IMG/VR virus record: IMGVR_UViG_3300009413_000068
Location: 1-26,110 of that record
DNA: 26,110 nucleotides
Strand: one strand, 5' to 3'
Origin: a virus
Shown piece by piece: positions 9,128 through 16,717 of this stretch. The stretch's first letter is position 1. Every line of letters starts with the position of its first letter. The notes under the pieces were generated by a model, which saw only the letters and a list, made by a program, of their open reading frames with translations, did not search any database and was not told the origin of the DNA. Both the position numbers and the translations under genes were made by a program.

Positions 9128-9703
9128 ATGAAGGATTTATTACAGGAGATGGCTTCCGACGCCGGAAGCACCGCTGACAAGATAGACAGACTCGAAGACG
9201 ACCAACTCGACTCAATTGCGAAACTGGCAAATAATGCCGCGAACCTTGAGCAAATAATAGTCACGACGGAGGAACTGCTCAAGGAGCAAAAGCGGGCTCT
9301 TTATAAAATTACGGACGAGCAACTCCCGGAAGCTCTCGAAACGATGGGCCTCCAGAAGTTTACGCTTATGGACGGAGCGGAAATTTCCGTCAAACCTGTC
9401 TATGGCGCGTCCATACCGAAGAATCGAAAAGAAGAAGCTTTCAAATGGCTCCGCGACAATGATTTCGGAGACCTCGTGAAGAACAATGTCACGGTAACTT
9501 TTGGGCGCGGGGAAGATGGGGATGCAAAGACCTTTATAAACCTCTGCGGAATGAGAGGATATACCCCGAGCCAGCTTGAGAAAGTCGAGCCGATGACGTT
9601 GAAGGCATGGCTACGGGAAAGAGTCGAAGCGGGGGACGCCGTCCCGCTAGATTTATTCGGCGCATACATATCGCAACGTGCAACGATCAAGAGGAGCAAA
9701 TAG
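9128..9703 (+). CDS. conserved phage coiled-coil protein, unknown function
   Basis: The 191-residue product has an acidic helical N-terminal third (roughly residues 1-70), predicted to form a coiled coil, then a mixed alpha/beta part with a YGASIPKNRKEEAFKWLRDN segment. I recall similar proteins just upstream of ssDNA-binding or recombination proteins in many phages, without an established function. An ATG at 9110 would add six residues. I chose ATG 9128 because AGGAG at 9117-9121 sits 6 nt upstream. It is the first gene of the plus-strand replication operon and ends 2 nt before the next gene, suggesting a role in DNA replication or recombination. Confidence 0.8.
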   Translation: MKDLLQEMASDAGSTADKIDRLEDDQLDSIAKLANNAANLEQIIVTTEELLKEQKRALYKITDEQLPEALETMGLQKFTLMDGAEISVKPVYGASIPKNRKEEAFKWLRDNDFGDLVKNNVTVTFGRGEDGDAKTFINLCGMRGYTPSQLEKVEPMTLKAWLRERVEAGDAVPLDLFGAYISQRATIKRSK

Positions 9704-9705
9704 AC

Positions 9706-10524
9706 ATGGCCCGAACGGCAGTATCGAAGAAAAACGGCAAAAACGGCAAAAACGGCAAAAACGGCAAAAGCAAACAAGCGGTTGCTGTAATGAGCGCCAC
9801 GATGTTTGCGAAAGATGCAGGCAGAGGCGTAAATGATCTGAATTCAGAGGATCTTGCAATTCCTTTCCTAAAGGTTCTGCAAAAAATGTCCGATGAATTG
9901 GACGATCTGGACAATGCCAAGGCTGGAGACATTTACAACACCGTCACAAAAGAAGTGGTCAAAGGTGGGACTGGCGTCCGCGTGATAAACTGTGCGTATA
10001 ACTTACAGCACATCGAATGGGAGCCGCGTGGAACGGGCTCGAAGGCACCTCTTAATATTTATGGTGCAGGCGACGACATCCCAAAAACCGAGCGCGGCGA
10101 CGACAATAAGGATTACATCGTCGATGGAGATGGTCGTTACCTCGAAAAGACGGCACAGCACTACGTGCTCATAATTGATGAGGATGGCGTGACGCAGCAA
10201 GCTCTCCTGCCCATGAAATCGACACAGCTAAAGAAGTCGAAGCAATGGAACTCCGCCATGCGGTCTCTCAAGATGAAAGACGCCAGCGGCAATATATTTA
10301 CCCCGCCACGTTTCGGCCACATTTGGCGTCTCGAAACCGTGGCCGAGGAGAACAAGAACGGCTCCTGGCATGGCTGGCAAATCTCAAAGGATTCACAAAT
10401 CGAAGATCCCGGCCTCTATGCCGAGGCAAAGTTCTTTGCAGACTCAATTCAAGCAGGAAAGGTGAACGTGCAACATCAGCGAGAGGATTCATCCGCCTCT
10501 TCTGACGAAAACACACCCTTCTGA
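9706..10524 (+). CDS. candidate phage single-stranded-DNA-binding protein
   Basis: The 272-residue protein starts with a basic low-complexity segment (four Lys-Asn-Gly units, residues 9-20). It continues with a mixed alpha/beta core rich in short beta segments (VRVINCAYNLQHIEW, QHYVLIIDEDG) and ends in a Ser/Asp/Glu-rich tail finishing DENTPF. An acidic tail with a terminal Pro-Phe is the hallmark by which SSB proteins recruit partner enzymes. The gene lies directly before the primase. AGGAG at 9692-9696 supports ATG 9706; earlier in-frame starts overlap the upstream gene without a ribosome site. The ssDNA-binding role is inferred from tail, position and operon; I cannot identify an OB fold with certainty. 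Confidence 0.62.
   Translation: MARTAVSKKNGKNGKNGKNGKSKQAVAVMSATMFAKDAGRGVNDLNSEDLAIPFLKVLQKMSDELDDLDNAKAGDIYNTVTKEVVKGGTGVRVINCAYNLQHIEWEPRGTGSKAPLNIYGAGDDIPKTERGDDNKDYIVDGDGRYLEKTAQHYVLIIDEDGVTQQALLPMKSTQLKKSKQWNSAMRSLKMKDASGNIFTPPRFGHIWRLETVAEENKNGSWHGWQISKDSQIEDPGLYAEAKFFADSIQAGKVNVQHQREDSSASSDENTPF
9730..9765 (+). repeat. 4 x 9-bp in-frame tandem repeat (AAAAACGGC)
   Basis: Four perfect head-to-tail copies encode Lys-Asn-Gly x4 in the N-terminal arm of the candidate ssDNA-binding protein. The array is prone to slippage but stays in frame. The positive charge may help contact DNA. Confidence 0.95.
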
Positions 10525-10538
10525 GTTGGGGGGAGAGG

Positions 10539-10570
10539 GGGGGAGGTCTTGACTCCGCCTCCCCCTTTTT
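10539..10570 (+). terminator. probable intrinsic terminator between ssDNA-binding gene and primase
   Basis: GGGGGAGG (10539-10546) pairs perfectly with CCTCCCCC (10558-10565) around an 11-nt loop and is followed by five T residues. A longer G-rich tract (10528-10546) precedes it. It ends 7 nt before the primase ATG, so read-through transcripts would carry this hairpin just upstream of the start. It may therefore set the primase level relative to the ssDNA-binding protein. Confidence 0.7.
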
Positions 10571-10577
10571 CTTTGGG

Positions 10578-12122
10578 ATGAAAAAAGAAATCGAAAGATT
10601 CGCACGACTTTTCCGTGGCTTGAACCGGGCCTACGGTGCCGTAGACCTGACCGGAAAAGACGCGAGCGGCAAGTGGAAGGGCAAATACAAATTTGTCCAC
10701 GAACCACGGACCAGTGCTACTTATGCCGCACATCTAAGCGGTAAAACAAGCATTGGTGTTGTCCCGATAAACGAGAACAACGTATGTGTCTGGGGCGCAA
10801 TCGACATCGACCAGTATCCGTTGGATCATTCCGCGATACTAAAGAAACTCCAGGAACTTGACCTTCCCCTCGTTGTCTGCCGCAGCAAGAGCGGCGGAGC
10901 GCACGTCTATTTGTTTTTAAAAGAATTTGTAGAAGCCGGGAAACTCCAGTTGAAGCTGAAAGAAGTTGCAGCAGAGATTGGTTTCGGTGGGTGCGAGGTT
11001 TTCCCAAAACAAATTCAATTGGTCTTAGACCGAGGCGACAACGGCAACTTCCTGAACTTGCCTTATTTTGACCATGAAAACGGGCTCCGGTACGCGGTAA
11101 AGGATGATGGCAGCAGGGCCAGTCTGGAAGAGTTCCTCACCTACGCAGAAGCCGCCTCGATAACCGGGGAACAACTCGACAATCTCCTTGCAAAAGAGTC
11201 ACCGGAAGTGGACCAAAAGCTGAAGGATGGTCCGCCATGTTTGCAGGCACTTTTGCGACAGGGCTTTCCTCAAGGCACTAGAAACAATGGCCTATTTAAT
11301 CTGGGAGTCTATCTCAGAAAAGCCTATCCAGATGCCTGGGATAAAAAGATCCTCGAATACAATCAACAAATCATGGACCCACCTCTTGCGTTGAACGAAG
11401 TCAACATCGTTGCAGATCAGGTCAAGAAGAAGGACTACCAATACAAATGTGCCGACCAGCCCATATGTAATTTCTGCAACAAGGATCTTTGCCGCTCGCG
11501 TAAGCACGGGGTTGGCGGGGGATCAAACACTCCTTCTGTAGCTAACCTGCGGAAATACGACAGCGAGCCGCCGCTTTGGTTTCTCGACGTGAATGGGAGT
11601 CCCGTCGAACTGGACACCGAGGGCCTACAGAAGCAGATCCGGTTCCAGATGCTGTGCATGGACCAGATCAACTTCATGCCGAGAACGATGTCCAAGCAGG
11701 CGTGGGAGACACTAATCAACATGCTCTTGGGCACGATGCTCGACACAGAAGGGGCGGTCATCACGACCTCCGACGATACAAGTTTGCGCGGACAATTTTA
11801 TGATTTGCTTGAAGAATTTTCGACGCACATGCAGTCCGCGATGGACAGGGAAGAGATCCTTCTCCGCCGCCCATGGACTGATGAAGAAGAAGGACGAACC
11901 TACTTCCGGCTAAAGGATTTCGAGGCTTTCCTAAAGCGCAGCAAATTTTTTGACTATCGGTCGAACAAAATTGCCCAAAGGCTCAGAGAGATCGACGGGA
12001 GGGCAGAACAGTTCAGGATCAAAGGAAGAACAGTTCGTTGCTGGTCTGTTCCCTCTTTCGCCAAAATCGAAGACGGGTTTGAAACACGATTCAATGATGA
12101 CGCCGAGGACATACCCTTCTAA
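10578..12122 (+). CDS. archaeo-eukaryotic-type primase / primase-polymerase
   Basis: The 514-residue protein has an N-terminal AEP-like catalytic domain: metal-binding AIDID (D76, D78), then SKSGGAHVYLFL with the S-G-G-x-H nucleotide-binding signature (S105-H109), and a third acidic segment LVLDRGDNGNFLNLPYF (about 148-164). A helical primase C-terminal-like segment follows (RNNGLFNLGVYLRKAYP, about 235-251), then a Cys cluster (C291, C297, C300, C305), probably a zinc or iron-sulfur site, and a C-terminal winged-helix-like part. It would make primers for the phage polymerase. Its last residues, DDAEDIPF, closely mimic the bacterial SSB tip. No strong Shine-Dalgarno precedes ATG 10578 (only TTGGG), and a hairpin sits just upstream. 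Its stop overlaps the next ATG as TAATG. Confidence 0.87.
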   Translation: MKKEIERFARLFRGLNRAYGAVDLTGKDASGKWKGKYKFVHEPRTSATYAAHLSGKTSIGVVPINENNVCVWGAIDIDQYPLDHSAILKKLQELDLPLVVCRSKSGGAHVYLFLKEFVEAGKLQLKLKEVAAEIGFGGCEVFPKQIQLVLDRGDNGNFLNLPYFDHENGLRYAVKDDGSRASLEEFLTYAEAASITGEQLDNLLAKESPEVDQKLKDGPPCLQALLRQGFPQGTRNNGLFNLGVYLRKAYPDAWDKKILEYNQQIMDPPLALNEVNIVADQVKKKDYQYKCADQPICNFCNKDLCRSRKHGVGGGSNTPSVANLRKYDSEPPLWFLDVNGSPVELDTEGLQKQIRFQMLCMDQINFMPRTMSKQAWETLINMLLGTMLDTEGAVITTSDDTSLRGQFYDLLEEFSTHMQSAMDREEILLRRPWTDEEEGRTYFRLKDFEAFLKRSKFFDYRSNKIAQRLREIDGRAEQFRIKGRTVRCWSVPSFAKIEDGFETRFNDDAEDIPF

Positions 12123-12370
12123 TGAAAAAGAACAAAGAGAAAACAACGCGGATCTTCACGCCGTGGAAAAAGCTCTTGAAAGAACTTAGAGAGGAAGCCG
12201 GGTACAGTCAGCGGGAGCTGGCCGTGAAATGTGGGATGCCGCAGCGCACCATTGCCGAATATGAAAATTGCATGAGCGCCAGAGAGCTTTCAGTATACAA
12301 GATTGAAAAGATTTTGGACACGCTGGGCTACGAAATTGACGTTTTTTTGAAGGCCGAAGTGGGTGTTTAG
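12122..12370 (+). CDS. Cro/CI-type (XRE) helix-turn-helix protein
   Basis: The 82-residue protein contains a complete XRE-type HTH: LRELREEAG-like first helix, YSQRELAVKCGMPQRTIAEYE (helices 2-3, about residues 28-48), and a C-terminal LDTLGYEIDVFL typical of single-domain regulators and HipB-like antitoxins. It lies inside the replication operon, with TAATG overlap to the primase and an 8-nt overlap with the helicase. It may autoregulate this operon or another phage promoter. No toxin gene lies beside it, so an antitoxin role is unlikely. Confidence 0.88.
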   Translation: MKKNKEKTTRIFTPWKKLLKELREEAGYSQRELAVKCGMPQRTIAEYENCMSARELSVYKIEKILDTLGYEIDVFLKAEVGV

Positions 12371-13886
12371 GTACTTTGGTCCCCCCGGCACAGGGAAAAC
12401 TACAACGCTGCTGAACCAAGTGGACCAATTGCTGTCAGGTGGCATGTCACCGAACGAGATAGGCTATTTTGCGTTCACGCGGAAAGCGGCCCACGAGGCA
12501 CGGGACAGGGCCGTGGCAAGATTCAATCTGGACCCGGAAAAGGACTTCCAGTTTTTCCGCACCTTGCACAGTCTCGCATTTCAGATGCTGGGGCTCTCAA
12601 GCTCGCAGATTCTGAACGACAGAAATCTTAGGGATTTCGGGAAAACAACGGGTGTCGATCTTTCAAGTGGTGGCACAGAGCACGTAAGTGACGACGGTTT
12701 CATCTCGCTCAAGAGCAACAACCCCACCATGCGGGCTATCGACCTTGCGCGGAACTCCATGCGGGGACCACGATATGCTTATAACGTGACCGAGCTACAG
12801 ATTCCATTTTATGAGTTTGAGCATCTCTTTGCGGAGTACCAGCGGTTCAAGACGAGGAACGGTCTGAAGGACTTCACCGATATGATGGTGGAGCTTTCAG
12901 ACAAGCCCGCAGCCATACCAAGTTTGGAAGTGGTTTTTCTGGACGAGGCGCAGGATCTGACGCCGCTCCAGTGGAAGGTAGCCCACCACCTCAGTGATCG
13001 AAGTGACCGCATGTTTGTTGCGGGCGACGATGACCAAGGAATTTACAGTTGGGCGGGAGCCGACATAAACCATTTCGTCACCCTGGAGGGCGGTTCCGAA
13101 GTGCTCGCGCAATCCTACCGCGTCCCGCGCAGCGTCCACCGCGTGGCCGATGCAGTTGTGAACCGAATCCGTTCACGCCAGAGGAAGAACTGGTTCCCCC
13201 GAACGCAAGAAGGAAATGTCGAAAGGGTATATGACCCTAATACAATCAACCTTAACGGGGGAAATTGGTTGATCCTGGCCCAAGCCAATTACATGCTCGA
13301 CGAATTATCCGAACGCCTGACATCCAGCGGCCAGTATTTCGAGCGGCGCGGGACCCCGTCGCTGAAAAGAAATGTCCGCAACGCGATCAGCACATGGACC
13401 CACCTCCAAGAGGGCACCGGCCACGAAATTTCCCAGAAGGAAGCCCTCAACTTATATGAACATATCTCAAGCGGAAAAGGGCGCTTGAAAAGAGGCGCAA
13501 AGAAAATGTTGACTGGAACGGCGGAACAAGACCTTTTTAGTTTGGCAGCACTGCGCCAGCATTTCGGGTTGGAGGCGGAAAACGACACATGGGACGTTGT
13601 TCTTGATCGCATTAGTGACGAGGACCGCGCCTACGCCTCTGCTCTTCTCAACCGAGGAACAAACATCTTCGAGAAGCCCAAAATCAAACTCTCCACGATT
13701 CACGGGGCAAAAGGCGGGGAGGCTGATAACGTCCTCCTGTATTTAGATCTTTCCGGGAAGGCGCTCATGGAAATGGAGAAAAACCCAGACGACGCCCATC
13801 GCGTGTTATATGTCGGAATAACGAGAGCCAAAGAGAACCTCGTCCTAAAAATGCCAGAGGACTCCCAGAGGGGATGGGCCCTATGA
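12363..13886 (+). CDS. UvrD/Rep-like superfamily 1 DNA helicase
   Basis: The 507-residue protein starts at GTG 12363, overlapping the HTH gene by 8 nt. The Walker A GPPGTGKTTT begins at residue 6, so there is no room for a longer N-terminus. Other SF1 motifs are AFTRKAA (Ia), DEAQD (194-198, Walker B), GDDDQGIYSWAGAD (from 221, motif III), TIHGAKGGEADNV (motif V, about 445) and VLYVGITRAKENLVL (motif VI, about 481-495). It is shorter than bacterial UvrD (about 720 residues), as phage forms are. It probably unwinds DNA 3'-5' as the replicative or recombination helicase alongside primase and polymerase. The stop overlaps the next start as ATGA. Confidence 0.93.
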   Translation: MFRYFGPPGTGKTTTLLNQVDQLLSGGMSPNEIGYFAFTRKAAHEARDRAVARFNLDPEKDFQFFRTLHSLAFQMLGLSSSQILNDRNLRDFGKTTGVDLSSGGTEHVSDDGFISLKSNNPTMRAIDLARNSMRGPRYAYNVTELQIPFYEFEHLFAEYQRFKTRNGLKDFTDMMVELSDKPAAIPSLEVVFLDEAQDLTPLQWKVAHHLSDRSDRMFVAGDDDQGIYSWAGADINHFVTLEGGSEVLAQSYRVPRSVHRVADAVVNRIRSRQRKNWFPRTQEGNVERVYDPNTINLNGGNWLILAQANYMLDELSERLTSSGQYFERRGTPSLKRNVRNAISTWTHLQEGTGHEISQKEALNLYEHISSGKGRLKRGAKKMLTGTAEQDLFSLAALRQHFGLEAENDTWDVVLDRISDEDRAYASALLNRGTNIFEKPKIKLSTIHGAKGGEADNVLLYLDLSGKALMEMEKNPDDAHRVLYVGITRAKENLVLKMPEDSQRGWAL

Positions 13887-14239
13887 AGGTCATCATCGAA
13901 AGCCCTTACGCAGGTGATCTCGTGCGCAACGTGGGCTATGCCAGAGAGTGTCTATGGGATTCCCTCTTGCGCCAGGAATCGCCCTTCGCCAGCCATCTCC
14001 TCTACACCCAGGTTCTCGACGACAAGATCCCCGAGCAGCGAGAGATGGGACTGAGGCTCGCCCTCGCTTGGTATAATGCGGCGGACCTATGCGCGGTCTA
14101 CACGGATTTCGGAATTTCCGATGGGATGAAAATGGGCATGGAATATGCGTCGAGCATAAGCTTACCAGTGGAAGAGAGGAGCATAAGAAATGGCAGCCAA
14201 ACGAGTTTTGGAGCAAGCTTTAAATTTAGTCAGTGGTGA
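13883..14239 (+). CDS. DUF7768-like phage protein
   Basis: The 118-residue product begins with the characteristic VIIESPYAGD, followed by NVGYARECLWDSLLRQESPFASHLLYTQVLDD and a later CAVYTDFGISDGMKMGMEYA. These features match a phage family I recall as DUF7768, whose layout resembles nucleoside 2-deoxyribosyltransferase-like or SLOG-type nucleotide-binding folds. No activity is known to me. ATG 13883 overlaps the helicase stop (ATGA); an ATG at 13874 would add three residues but sits too close to the AGAGG. Its 3' end overlaps the following gene by 50 nt. Confidence 0.78.
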   Translation: MKVIIESPYAGDLVRNVGYARECLWDSLLRQESPFASHLLYTQVLDDKIPEQREMGLRLALAWYNAADLCAVYTDFGISDGMKMGMEYASSISLPVEERSIRNGSQTSFGASFKFSQW

Positions 14240-14567
14240 CCGTGCGGACGCCCACGGCCCGATATGGGAAAACCATAACAACATCGCCATGTTGTGGAAC
14301 GGTTACCTCTACAACAAAGATTATCTTCTGGCGGCTGACGTTGCCAACATGATGGAATTGCTGAAGATTGCGCGTCGGAAACTTGGCACCTTCAATGAAG
14401 ACAATTACATTGACGGCGCTGGCTATGCAGCAGTGGCACTGGAGTGCGCTGAAAACGAACCACACTTCCAGGAAGAATTAACCGAAGAGGTCTGGAAGGG
14501 CTGGAAAAAAGAAAAAGAACGCCAGAGGGACGCAGAACTGTTCGCGGATGATGAAAAAGAATCTTAA
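14190..14567 (+). CDS. DUF6378-like phage protein
   Basis: This 125-residue all-helical protein carries the family pattern VLEQALNLVSGDRADAHGP, then ADVANMMELLKIARRKLGTFNEDNYIDGAGYAA. I know this as a conserved phage family (DUF6378 by recollection), distantly reminiscent of helical MazG/dUTPase-like folds, but without demonstrated function. AGGAG at 14177-14181, 8 nt before ATG 14190, fixes the start inside the preceding gene (50-nt overlap). The C-terminus (Lys/Glu-rich, KKEKERQRD) overlaps the polymerase gene by 20 nt. Confidence 0.8.
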   Translation: MAAKRVLEQALNLVSGDRADAHGPIWENHNNIAMLWNGYLYNKDYLLAADVANMMELLKIARRKLGTFNEDNYIDGAGYAAVALECAENEPHFQEELTEEVWKGWKKEKERQRDAELFADDEKES

Positions 14568-16482
14568 ACGACCAGTGTGGGGCGTCAAGACAGAATGGGT
14601 TCCTCCCGAGGAACTCTCCCCAACGCCCAGCGGCATAAAAGAAATTGCGATAGATCTTGAGACTAAAGATCCACGCCTCAAGACCCATGGACCGGGGTGG
14701 CCCACGGGCAATGGAGATGTTGTCGGCATCGCTGTAGCCTATGACGGGTTTAACGCCTATCTGCCCATGGGCCACGAAGGTGGCGGCAACCTTGACCGCA
14801 GGCTTGTCTTGCGGTGGTTTAAAAAAGAGATAGCAAACCACCCGTCCGACAAGATTTTTTACAACGCCGCGTATGACGCAGGCTGGCTCACGCACCTTGG
14901 CATAGAACTAAAGGGCACCCTCATCGACGCCATGCTCGCCGCCCCCTTACTTAATGAGAACCGCTTCAGCTACTCCCTGAACACCGTATCCTATGATTAC
15001 ACCGGGCAAATGAAAAATGAAGCGGCGCTGCGGGAAGCCGCACAGGAATTTGGCGTTGACCCCAAAGGAGAACTGTACAAGCTCCCGGCCTGCTTTGTTG
15101 GTGAGTATGCCGAAGCAGATGCAAAGCTCACGCTGGACCTATGGCAACTCTTCAAGGTCGAACTCACCAAAGAAGACCTATGGCAGGTTTTTAATTTGGA
15201 GGCGGAAGTGCTTCCCCTCTGCATTGAAATGACGCGGCGCGGTGTCCGCGTCGATCTTGATGCCGCCGAGCGACTGAAGCAGGACATGCTCAAGGTGGTA
15301 AAGAAAATCTTGGTGCAGGTGAAAAAGGAAACCGGACTACCCGTCGAACTCTGGGCGGCGGCGTCAATTGCCAAGGTATTTGACCACTTGCAAATACCGT
15401 ATGGCAGAACAAAAACGGGGCTCCCGAGTTTCACCAGGAATTTCCTCGCCCAGCACGAACACCCGATAGCCCAGAAGATTGCCGAGGCGCGGGAATACGA
15501 CAAGATCGGCAACACCTTCCTGTCCAGCATCTTCCGCTACACCGACAATGGGCGCATCCACGGTCACATCAACCAGTTGCGATCCGAAGGCGGCGGCACT
15601 GTGTCGGGCCGCATCTCCATGGCGAACCCGAACCTCCAGCAAATCCCGGCCCGAAACCCCGACATGGCCCGAAAGATACGCGGTCTGTTCCTGCCGGAGG
15701 AAGGAGAGAAGTGGGCGTCGATAGACTTCGACCAGCAAGAGCCTCGCATCCTCGTTCACTTTGCAAGCCTAACCGGAAAGCGTGGACTGTCGGGGGCCGA
15801 GGACTTTGTCAGAGCCTACCGAGAAGACGCGGAGACCGACTTCCACCAGATGGTCGCGGACATTGCCCAGATCCCAAGGAGGCAGGCCAAGACCATCAAT
15901 TTAGGAATCATGTACGGCATGGGACAGACGAAGCTCGCGGAGCAGCTTGATGTGACCACGGACCAAGCCAAACGCCTCATGCGCCAGTACCACGAAGACG
16001 TTCCATTCGTTAAGGAACTCATGGATGCCGTGCAACGCAAGGTGGCCCATCGGGACAAGGGAGGGTTTGTCCGCTCATTGCTAGGGCGCAAGTGCCGCTT
16101 CGACCTATGGGAGCCCAATATTTTTGTCTCCGCCAAGGCGCTGCCGAAGGAAGAGGCGCACATGGAATACGGCGACAACATCAAGCGGGCGTATACTTAC
16201 AGAGCTCTCAACCGGCTGATTCAGTCCAGCGCCGCAGATCAGACTAAAGCCGCCATGGCGGCGGTGTACCGCGAAAAAGGTAAGGTGCCGCTCGTCCAAA
16301 TCCACGACGAACTGGCCTTCTCCGTGGGCGATGAAAACGAGGCTAAGGCGCTCTGCAAAATCATGGAATCCGCCGTAGCTCTGGAGGTTCCGACGCCGAG
16401 CGAGATATCGCTAGGCCAAAACTGGGGGAGCTTGACGAGACTAGGAAAGTCCGATACTTTCCCAGAAGAGAAGGAAATCTGA
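14548..16482 (+). CDS. polA: family A DNA polymerase with 3'-5' exonuclease
   Basis: The 644-residue polymerase has a proofreading exonuclease domain with ExoI IDLET (D36, E38), ExoII FYNAAYD and ExoIII YAEAD. Its polymerase domain has motif A IDFDQQEPRI (from 392), motif B RRQAKTINLGIMYG (444-457) and motif C QIHDE (H586, D587, E588). There is no 5'-3' exonuclease domain, as expected for a phage replicative enzyme. Leu452 corresponds to Phe762 of E. coli Pol I, a position that varies among Phe, Tyr and Leu in viral PolA and affects speed and fidelity. Two consecutive ATGs (14548, 14551) can start it. It follows the DUF6378-like gene with a 20-nt overlap and would work with the primase, helicase and ssDNA-binding protein encoded upstream. 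Confidence 0.95.
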   Translation: MMKKNLKRPVWGVKTEWVPPEELSPTPSGIKEIAIDLETKDPRLKTHGPGWPTGNGDVVGIAVAYDGFNAYLPMGHEGGGNLDRRLVLRWFKKEIANHPSDKIFYNAAYDAGWLTHLGIELKGTLIDAMLAAPLLNENRFSYSLNTVSYDYTGQMKNEAALREAAQEFGVDPKGELYKLPACFVGEYAEADAKLTLDLWQLFKVELTKEDLWQVFNLEAEVLPLCIEMTRRGVRVDLDAAERLKQDMLKVVKKILVQVKKETGLPVELWAAASIAKVFDHLQIPYGRTKTGLPSFTRNFLAQHEHPIAQKIAEAREYDKIGNTFLSSIFRYTDNGRIHGHINQLRSEGGGTVSGRISMANPNLQQIPARNPDMARKIRGLFLPEEGEKWASIDFDQQEPRILVHFASLTGKRGLSGAEDFVRAYREDAETDFHQMVADIAQIPRRQAKTINLGIMYGMGQTKLAEQLDVTTDQAKRLMRQYHEDVPFVKELMDAVQRKVAHRDKGGFVRSLLGRKCRFDLWEPNIFVSAKALPKEEAHMEYGDNIKRAYTYRALNRLIQSSAADQTKAAMAAVYREKGKVPLVQIHDELAFSVGDENEAKALCKIMESAVALEVPTPSEISLGQNWGSLTRLGKSDTFPEEKEI

Positions 16483-16484
16483 AT

Positions 16485-16652
16485 ATGAATCCTGCCAAAT
16501 GGAAGTCTGTCGTTATCCCTATCCGCAGCTATAAGGTCCTACGCAGAATGGCGGCGGACGAGCACCGTACTATCAGCGGCCAATTCACCTACATGCTTGA
16601 GAAGTGGTCCGACACGTTCAACGACGCCCCAACAAAGGACAAAAAAAAATGA
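16485..16652 (+). CDS. small ribbon-helix-helix-like protein
   Basis: The 55-residue ORF starts 2 nt after the polymerase stop, with AAGGA about 9 nt upstream. The order KSVVIPIRSYKVLRRMAADEHRTISGQFTYMLEKW looks like the beta strand and two helices of an Arc/MetJ-type RHH DNA-binding fold. A Lys/Asp-rich tail ends in three Lys codons within an A9 run. It may be a transcriptional regulator. Its stop overlaps the next tiny ORF (ATGATGA). Confidence 0.68.
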   Translation: MNPAKWKSVVIPIRSYKVLRRMAADEHRTISGQFTYMLEKWSDTFNDAPTKDKKK

Positions 16653-16717
16653 TGACCGCCGTCTTTGCAACCGCCGTCTTCTATACCATCTGCCTTATTG
16701 TTGCCTCACTTTCCTAG
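16649..16717 (+). CDS. possible 22-residue membrane peptide
   Basis: ATG ATG at 16649 opens a frame encoding MMTAVFATAVFYTICLIVASLS, essentially one transmembrane helix. AAAGGA about 9 nt upstream is a plausible ribosome site. The start overlaps the RHH stop and the frame overlaps the 5' end of the methyltransferase gene, so it may also serve to deliver ribosomes to that gene. It is too short to be sure. Confidence 0.35.
   Translation: MMTAVFATAVFYTICLIVASLS

Noticed and set aside
12122-12370. Antitoxin of a toxin-antitoxin pair
   Set aside because: The XRE protein is flanked by primase and helicase genes in overlap; no toxin-sized partner is present.
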